Source: a virus
DNA: 20,139 bases
Direction: 5' to 3' (one strand)
IMG/VR virus record: IMGVR_UViG_3300013113_000999
Span: 1-20,139 of that record
Of this stretch, positions 12,642-17,753 are shown one piece after another; the first letter of the stretch is position 1; the number at the start of each line of letters is the position of its first letter. The translations under genes and the position numbers were made by a program. The notes under the pieces are model-generated. The model had not been told where the DNA came from, ran no database searches, and was given only the letters and a program-made list of their open reading frames with translations.

Positions 12642-14319
12642 ATAATTCGAACTGTGTTTTGTCTTGACCGTTATGGTGGTAATTATGGAAGCGCTGAGTC
12701 CCGTAGTGCGGCAAAAACGCTATATCAAAAAATCCTTTATGGCCTTGTTTGCCCTCTAGAAAATGCAAGTTATCAATTTCTTGGGAGTATGGCAGTATTT
12801 TGTAAACCGCTGGATGGTCTTCTATATAATCAAAGAATTGAGATTTGGTAAAAACATAAATGTCATGAGAGGGGTAAAGCTCTTTAAGGTTATGCATTAA
12901 TGAATTAACCCATAAAACATCTCCAGCGGATTCTGGCATAAGAACGGCAATTCGACTTCCTTCATCTAGTAGATCTTCTATATTTATTCCTTGTTTTTCT
13001 TCTTTCCCCCAATCAAAGTCATAATCAACGTCTGGCATTGCATCTAGAATCTTTTCGAGCTTCTTGCCTACGGCTTCTGTTGAGTAGTTATCTATAGTCC
13101 ATTGTCGGCCTTTTTTACCCATCTGAATGCGTTTGTTTTCATCCATTTGCCAAACTTTTTTAAGCTGTTTTGCTATGCTTGATGGATAAGTAGAAGCTTT
13201 AATAAACTGGGTTCCTGGTTCTCTGTATTCCGACCAATCAAGGGCGAAACTCCCAGATTCGGTTGTGGAAGAATCCTCGCCGCATGAATAATTTGTTACA
13301 AGGGTAACAAGTTCAGTCATCTTCGCTTCAAAAATTGGAATTTCCATGCCGCCGCTTGTAAAAGGGTGGCAATAAACATCCATAAGATTATAAACCTCAT
13401 TAAGCTGTTGTTCATTAACTCCTGCTTTTGTGTTTGTTGTATTGAGGGATTTTTCAGTCCCGCAAAAACGACATTTTTGTTCTTGGCCTGTAAACGGGCG
13501 AACTTCATATTGGCCGCAAGCAGTGCAATAATAAGTGGTTAGAATGTCATCTTTATTTAATCCTTTTTCTTCAATAAGCCTTGGAATATCCCAACCCTCA
13601 GACCAATGGGTGTGTAAAAGCAGTTTTGCTTTAGGGCAATCTTTTTTAAATATTTTAAAACCTTCCATCAGATTTGGAACGCTTTTTCTTAATTGATTTC
13701 TAAATACAAAACCAATAATGAACTCATCTGAAAGGCCTAATTTTTTTCTAAGTCCTTCCCGTTCGGAATTTGAAAAACGGTAAAAATCACCTGTATCAAC
13801 ACTTCCATGGAGAGTGTCAACATGATCGTGGCCCATTTCTTTTAAATCTCTTTCTGCAAAAGACGCCCAGCTATAAAAGTTTTTTGTTTTAAGTGCAGCC
13901 TCTACGGCTTGTGGTAAAATTGGTTGACTATCTAATGTAGTCCAAATCATATGATTGATTTTATTCCACCACGGCTTTTCCCAATAGCCACCAAAGGCCC
14001 AAATATCTTCGCAGCCTATGTAGATATCTGGCTTATATTCTTTGATTGCTAAATCAATAGTTTCCGCTCCATATCCAGCAGCACGACCTCTTTGTGGGTC
14101 TTGGTTTAATTGTCGAATAATTGATGGATCGTTTGGTAGGGAACCTTGAGCCCTCCAGGGTCTTAATTTTAATGACGCATCATTCCATTGCATTCCATTC
14201 GCGAATTCAATAATTTCATACTTGCCAGTTTTATAAAGATGACGAAGAATGTTTTTTGCGTTTTTACCAAAGCCTGTAAAAGCTTTTGCAGAATTTGAAT
14301 GAAAAAGAATCCGCTTCAT
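12631..14319 (-). CDS. GT4-type glycosyltransferase with inserted zinc ribbon, fused to N-terminal half of GT9
   Basis: A 562-residue protein. Residues 1-430 form a GT-B glycosyltransferase of the GT4 type: an N-terminal Rossmann domain (MKRILFHSNSAKAFTGFGKN), a C-domain start FIIGFVFRNQLRKSVPNLME with the phosphate-binding R/K pair, and HPFTSGGMEIPIFEA (318-332) ending in the conserved family glutamate E331. Inserted at about 262-290 is a zinc-ribbon-like unit, C265-x2-C268 and C283-x2-C286. Residues about 454-562 look like the acceptor-binding N-terminal half of a GT9 enzyme: SRIAVLMPESAGDVLWVNSL, LKELYPSHDIYVFT, then DIAFLPHYG. The protein stops where a GT9 enzyme would enter its C-terminal half, which is encoded two genes downstream. 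The start overlaps the preceding stop (TAATG). The acceptor is unknown. Confidence 0.82.
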   Translation of the reverse strand: MKRILFHSNSAKAFTGFGKNAKNILRHLYKTGKYEIIEFANGMQWNDASLKLRPWRAQGSLPNDPSIIRQLNQDPQRGRAAGYGAETIDLAIKEYKPDIYIGCEDIWAFGGYWEKPWWNKINHMIWTTLDSQPILPQAVEAALKTKNFYSWASFAERDLKEMGHDHVDTLHGSVDTGDFYRFSNSEREGLRKKLGLSDEFIIGFVFRNQLRKSVPNLMEGFKIFKKDCPKAKLLLHTHWSEGWDIPRLIEEKGLNKDDILTTYYCTACGQYEVRPFTGQEQKCRFCGTEKSLNTTNTKAGVNEQQLNEVYNLMDVYCHPFTSGGMEIPIFEAKMTELVTLVTNYSCGEDSSTTESGSFALDWSEYREPGTQFIKASTYPSSIAKQLKKVWQMDENKRIQMGKKGRQWTIDNYSTEAVGKKLEKILDAMPDVDYDFDWGKEEKQGINIEDLLDEGSRIAVLMPESAGDVLWVNSLMHNLKELYPSHDIYVFTKSQFFDYIEDHPAVYKILPYSQEIDNLHFLEGKQGHKGFFDIAFLPHYGTQRFHNYHHNGQDKTQFELYEN

Positions 14320-14786
14320 TAGTAATTAAAATACTTAAATAAGAAAAGGTCAAACAATCCTTTGAGCGTTCTAGCTTCCGCCAATTCGACACCCATTCCA
14401 AATTTTAAAGTAGAATTTTTTACCACGCTAAAGGAAAAAGCTTTTTGTCCGTTTTTCTTTGTATACGGCTTAAAAGAAATTTGAGTTTTATCATCATTAT
14501 AACTATGAAATGCAGAAAATTCTGTATAGTTTTCAATTGCATTTAACATGCCTCCAACTTCATTTTCACCAAGCTTGAAGTAAATGTTTTTTTCTGGATC
14601 CTTGGCGTTTGCGCTAAACGAGCCAGTTTTCTTTTTGCTATCCCAAGTCGCTTGTTTAATTGACTGGACGAGCAAAGTTGGTTTAATTTTGTTTCCTTCT
14701 TTATCTGTTTCAACGATCTTGAAGGAAAACGCACAACCAGTATTGAAAGAATTTGGCTTGTAAATATCGTGTTGTTTATGACTCAT
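14319..14786 (-). CDS. Possible PC4/whirly-fold ssDNA-binding protein
   Basis: A 155-residue protein without firm family assignment. It is beta-rich with one long amphipathic helix: strands FSFKIVETD, TLLVQSIKQATWD, a basic turn KKKTGSFSA, NIYFKLGENEVGGMLNAIEN (strand then helix), FSAFHSYNDDKTQISFKPY, KAFSFSVVKNSTLKFGMGVE, and a final helix LAEARTLKGLFDLFLF. Two beta-sheet-plus-helix units of this kind suggest a PC4/whirly-type nucleic-acid-binding fold, and the N-terminal half carries many lysines. The position next to recombination genes fits ssDNA binding, but unlike many phage SSBs it lacks an acidic C-terminal tail. Upstream, GTTTATAATCTCGC places TATAAT five bases before ATG. The gene begins 30 bases after the kinase-fold gene and is coupled to the glycosyltransferase by TAATG. 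Confidence 0.45.
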   Translation of the reverse strand: MSHKQHDIYKPNSFNTGCAFSFKIVETDKEGNKIKPTLLVQSIKQATWDSKKKTGSFSANAKDPEKNIYFKLGENEVGGMLNAIENYTEFSAFHSYNDDKTQISFKPYTKKNGQKAFSFSVVKNSTLKFGMGVELAEARTLKGLFDLFLFKYFNY

Positions 14787-14800
14787 GCGAGATTATAAAC
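14787..14800 (-). promoter_or_regulatory. Promoter-like leader GTTTATAATCTCGC
   Basis: On the - strand this 14-mer abuts ATG 14786 and holds a perfect TATAAT five bases before the start, the same geometry as the four other leaders in the window. It lies in the 30-bp gap after the kinase-fold gene and could start a separate transcript for 14786-9935. No Shine-Dalgarno sequence is visible. Confidence 0.45.
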
Positions 14801-14816
14801 TATAAAATGCAATATT

Positions 14817-15974
14817 CTATGTATCTTCTCCCATTTCGGTAATAATTTTTAATTCTTCCATGTCATAAGTTTTAACTGATGGAACTGGGGTATAAAATAA
14901 TTTATCGAAACTCTTGACGTGTTCTGGGAAATACTTTTCAACTGTTGGTCTGAGATTGTTATAAAGATTTAAATAGTGAACTAAATTTTTGCATCTATAA
15001 AAAGCTCCATACGCATGAAAATGAAAAAGTATCTTATGTAAAAGATCTTGAAAGAGCAAAAGCCTGTTTGTTTCTTTTTTTTCTTCATATTTCGCTAAAA
15101 AATCAGGCAACGAAACTTCTTTAAGAAGATTTGAGCATTCGTAATACTTTTTAAGAAAATTTTGTACATCTTTTCGAGAAAAATATAATCCCAAATTATT
15201 AACAACCTTTAATAAGCTATAATACAAGTCAGATTGATGCGCCTTCTCAAAATTGATAAATTTAATGAATCCTGACTGATACAAAATATTACTTTTTTTT
15301 AAATCGGAATGACATAAAACACAAATATCTTCAGAGTAATTTTGTTGGTAAATTTCTTTTAATTTCGAGAAAATGCAAGAAAGTTTTTCAAGGTTTAAAT
15401 CAACAAGTTTTTCAAAAATAACAAGTTCTTGTGGTTCTCCTTCTTGAACTACATCAAGGATTGATTCATTTTGCATAAATTTTTCTTCAAAAGAGGGTAA
15501 TTTTGAATTGTCGGATTCATGGACAAAATCTAGATTGCAAGCAAACGTACCGATATTAAAAATGAGATCATTGATTCCATAATGATCGAAGTTTTCCCCA
15601 TTTTCCCATGTTGTTAATAGAAATTCCAAATCATGATCGATATTTTTTGTATAATTAATGATTTTTGGTGAAATTAAATCACTGACAGAGGTTAAGCAAA
15701 AATTTTCTATTTTTAACTTTTGGTTTTCTGGGTCTAGGCTAATTTTTAATAAATATTTTTTATCTTCAATTAAAAGCGAGTAGCTTTCATAAAAAAAATT
15801 TGAACTTATTAATGCTATATCCGCTTCTTTAATTTCGTAATTTGGGAAAAGGTCTTTTAGATACCTTCTTATCAAACTTGTTTCAAATTCAGATATTTCA
15901 GAATCTCTTTCTTCTGTTTTGTTATCCAGAACAACAAAATTATTTAACCGAAACTCTTTTTCCTTTTCAACCAT
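14817..15974 (-). CDS. Aminoglycoside phosphotransferase/choline-kinase-fold protein with altered metal-binding motif
   Basis: A 385-residue protein of the APH/choline-kinase-like fold. The N-lobe includes a strand with the expected ATP-binding lysine (YLLKISLD, K77) and a later LEFLLTTWENGENF hinge-like segment. The catalytic loop is CHSDLKKSNILY (221-232), matching H-x-D-x4-N with H222, D224 and N229. The following motif, normally [IV]-D-[FW]-[ED], reads KFINFEKA, so the metal-binding aspartate is an asparagine at 241. The C-terminal part is helical. The fold call is good but activity is uncertain: it may be a pseudokinase, or tolerate Asn as some kinase-like proteins do. Substrates in this superfamily are small hydroxylated molecules or sugars, and the glycosyltransferases nearby make a sugar substrate plausible. 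It is the first gene after the terminator at 15993-16014. Confidence 0.7.
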   Translation of the reverse strand: MVEKEKEFRLNNFVVLDNKTEERDSEISEFETSLIRRYLKDLFPNYEIKEADIALISSNFFYESYSLLIEDKKYLLKISLDPENQKLKIENFCLTSVSDLISPKIINYTKNIDHDLEFLLTTWENGENFDHYGINDLIFNIGTFACNLDFVHESDNSKLPSFEEKFMQNESILDVVQEGEPQELVIFEKLVDLNLEKLSCIFSKLKEIYQQNYSEDICVLCHSDLKKSNILYQSGFIKFINFEKAHQSDLYYSLLKVVNNLGLYFSRKDVQNFLKKYYECSNLLKEVSLPDFLAKYEEKKETNRLLLFQDLLHKILFHFHAYGAFYRCKNLVHYLNLYNNLRPTVEKYFPEHVKSFDKLFYTPVPSVKTYDMEELKIITEMGEDT

Positions 15975-15988
15975 ATGTTATATTACAC
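15975..15988 (-). promoter_or_regulatory. Promoter-like leader GTGTAATATAACAT of the kinase-fold gene
   Basis: On the - strand this 14-mer abuts ATG 15974. Its first eleven bases, GTGTAATATAA, are identical to the leader at 458-471, at the same distance from ATG, although the two genes are unrelated. TAATAT lies five bases before the start. It sits directly after an intrinsic terminator, so a new transcript must begin here or read-through must occur, which supports a promoter role. Confidence 0.55.
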
Positions 15989-16014
15989 AAAAAAGGCGGT
16001 ATTTCTACCGCCTT
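15989..16014 (-). terminator. Rho-independent terminator after the small basic gene
   Basis: A perfect 9-bp GC-rich stem, AAGGCGGTA / TACCGCCTT, lies at 15993-16001 and 16006-16014 with a four-base loop. On the - strand it is followed by a run of T residues (15994 to 15989), the classic intrinsic terminator form. It lies a few bases after the stop of the gene at 16020 and would end the dnaE-clp-small-protein transcript. On the + strand no T run follows. Confidence 0.88.
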
Positions 16015-16019
16015 AGATG

Positions 16020-16229
16020 TTAGATCTGAGTCTTGCCCATTGAGAGCGTTTGAAGACTCGTTTTGGCAAATTTTCGCATTACGCTCGCGTTTCGATCTCG
16101 AACTACCACGTATTTAGGGGTCTCTCGCACGAATTGAGCGTTAAGTGTTTCGCCTTGCCGAGTAGTGAGGCCAAAAAAACGGCCCTTACTTGCGCTGATT
16201 GCTTTTACAATACGGTTTGTCTTATTCAT
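16020..16229 (-). CDS. Small basic, probable nucleic-acid-binding protein
   Basis: A 69-residue protein with about 14 Lys/Arg against 3 Asp/Glu. It is predicted to be a small beta-barrel-like unit from strands GRFFGLTTRQGETLNAQFV, KYVVVRDRNA and KTSLQTLSMG. I do not recognise a named family, but small basic proteins with a KGRFFGLTT-like core seem familiar from phage genomes; this is memory, not a search. Strong positive charge and position behind DNA polymerase and a Clp-type ATPase suggest a nucleic-acid-binding or architectural role. GC content is about 45% by my count, well above the AT-rich clp gene beside it. The start at 16229 lacks a Shine-Dalgarno sequence and is preceded by an A/T tandem repeat. 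An intrinsic terminator follows immediately. Confidence 0.7.
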   Translation of the reverse strand: MNKTNRIVKAISASKGRFFGLTTRQGETLNAQFVRETPKYVVVRDRNASVMRKFAKTSLQTLSMGKTQI

Positions 16230-16230
16230 T

Positions 16231-16248
16231 TTATTTATTTTATTTATT
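16231..16248. repeat. Two tandem copies of TTATTTATT between the clp-like gene and the small basic gene
   Basis: The 21-bp gap between the clp-like stop and the small-gene start is almost wholly the 9-mer repeated twice. On the mRNA strand it reads AATAAATAAAATAAATAA, so the leader is unstructured and purine/A-rich instead of carrying a Shine-Dalgarno sequence. It may act as an A-rich translation enhancer. Confidence 0.6.
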
Positions 16249-16250
16249 TG

Positions 16251-17753
16251 TTAAAATCCTATTCTACCAGAAGATGGTATATTTTTGTTTTCTTTAATGT
16301 TTTCTTTCGAGGTATTTAATTTATTTGCAAATATATCATATATAGTATCCATGTCAACATTAAAAACTTTATTTTCCAAACTTTCTCCCCATTTTTGTAT
16401 AATCTTTGAATACTTCTTGTGGAATTTTTCGTATTCGGGAGTTTTTTGGAACTCTTTGTCAGTTAGTTTGTCCTCCATATCTTTGGCTTTTTGTGGTCGT
16501 ACTATATTTGTCTTTTTTGTTTTTGCCCCCGATTCGTCCAAGATGTCAAAAGCTTTGTCTGGAAATTTTTTATCATTTAAATAAATATCGCACAAGTCTA
16601 CAATTTTTTTAATCAGGTCTTCTTTGTACTCTACTTGGTGAAATTTTTCATAAGATTTTTTTGCACTCTTAATTAATTCAAAAGTTTCTTCTTTAGTTGG
16701 CTCTGAAACGTCTATTTTTTCAAATCTACGATTTAGTGCCGAATCTTTCTTAAAAAAACGATCATATTCATCTTTAGTCGTAGCTCCAATGCAGGATATG
16801 TTGCCCCTTGATAATGCTGGCTTCAAAATGTTAGCAAAATCTAAGCTACCTTCTGAGCTTCCAGCTCCAACTATAGTGTGAATTTCATCAATAAACAAAA
16901 TATAATGATCTTCTTTTGATAAGTGTTCTAAAATGTTTTTAAGTTTTTCTTCCATCTGTCCTCTGTAGATAGTGCCAGCTAAGACGGAAGTTAAATCTAG
17001 CGAAAGTATATTCTTGTGAAGCAGTAAGTCTGGACATTCTCTCTTGATGATTTTTTCCGCCATGCCTTCTACAATAGCTGTTTTACCAACACCAGCTTCT
17101 CCGACTAAAATAACATTACTTTTATTTCTACGCAACAAAATTTCAAAAATTCTTTCTATTTCTTTGTCTCTGCCAAAAATTTCAAACTCTTCTTTTTGGG
17201 AAATTTTATCATTTAAGTTTTCACACCAATTTTCCATTTGGTTAAGAGCCTCTTCTGGTTTTTTGTTTGCAGAATTTGAGCCTACAGAACATGGAACGTT
17301 CTGCATTGGAATGCCATCTTTAATAATTTTGCTTAAATCCTTGATTAGCTTAGTTAGGTCTATATCCAAACTAATTAAAAAGTCTACGATCTCCTCTCTG
17401 GTGCTGAGTATAGAAAGAAATATGTGGTCAATACCAATATAATCATCTTTGAATTTTCTTGATTTTAAAGCAGCAAAATCTAAAATTTCTTTGATTTCTG
17501 GCGCAAAGATTGATTTTTTTCTTTTGGGTTCTTTGTAATTTAATAAAGCGTACTCTATACTTTTGTTAATACCTTCTTTAATTAGATCGTTTGATATTAA
17601 AACATAATCAATATTACTGTGATCTAATTGCAATATACAAGTCATTAAGTGTAAGTCTATGACTTTGAGGTGGCCAAAGTCTTTAGCAATAGAGACTGAG
17701 TCGCTAATCGCTTTTTTGGCAGAAGGAGTTAGGTTATAACTGGAAAGATCCAT
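16251..17753 (-). CDS. ClpA/ClpC-like AAA+ unfoldase with N-domain and D1 only
   Basis: A 500-residue member of the Clp/Hsp100 AAA+ unfoldases, which thread proteins through a hexameric ring. Residues 1-145 form a double Clp N-domain (two similar helical repeats, each with LTPSAK/FAALKSRK-like and H/D-x-x-x-IL segments). The AAA+ D1 module follows: IFGRDKEIERIFEIL (192-206), Walker A GEAGVGKT (218-225), pore-loop segment AGTIYRGQMEE (259-269), Walker B ILFIDEIHT (285-293), arginine-finger segment LNRRFEKI (340-347) and sensor-2-like FPDKAFDILDESGA (397-410). ClpA and ClpC (about 750-850 residues) then have a second ATPase module; here there are only about 90 helical residues ending GRIGF. IGF is a ClpP-docking tripeptide in full-length Clp ATPases. 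The start overlaps the dnaE stop (TAATG), and the small basic gene follows. Confidence 0.88.
   Translation of the reverse strand: MDLSSYNLTPSAKKAISDSVSIAKDFGHLKVIDLHLMTCILQLDHSNIDYVLISNDLIKEGINKSIEYALLNYKEPKRKKSIFAPEIKEILDFAALKSRKFKDDYIGIDHIFLSILSTREEIVDFLISLDIDLTKLIKDLSKIIKDGIPMQNVPCSVGSNSANKKPEEALNQMENWCENLNDKISQKEEFEIFGRDKEIERIFEILLRRNKSNVILVGEAGVGKTAIVEGMAEKIIKRECPDLLLHKNILSLDLTSVLAGTIYRGQMEEKLKNILEHLSKEDHYILFIDEIHTIVGAGSSEGSLDFANILKPALSRGNISCIGATTKDEYDRFFKKDSALNRRFEKIDVSEPTKEETFELIKSAKKSYEKFHQVEYKEDLIKKIVDLCDIYLNDKKFPDKAFDILDESGAKTKKTNIVRPQKAKDMEDKLTDKEFQKTPEYEKFHKKYSKIIQKWGESLENKVFNVDMDTIYDIFANKLNTSKENIKENKNIPSSGRIGF

Noticed and set aside
12244-12643. ATATGA direct repeat at both ends of the DUF6165 gene as a scar of insertion into GT9
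   Set aside because: The copies (12638-12643 and 12244-12249) are only six bases in AT-rich DNA. Joining them does not restore the GT4-GT9 frame, so they do not support a simple insertion.
15993-16014. The hairpin as a bidirectional terminator
   Set aside because: Only the - strand side is followed by a T run; the + strand continues AGATGTTAGATC and there is no + strand gene approaching it.
15842-16319. Overlapping + strand open frames across 15842-16319
   Set aside because: They run through the kinase-fold start, the terminator hairpin and the small basic gene, with no recognisable product.
17044-17442. 132-codon + strand open frame opposite the Clp-like gene
   Set aside because: It mirrors the Walker A region of a clearly coding gene; its hydrophobic Ser/Leu/Ile-rich product is typical antisense shadow.
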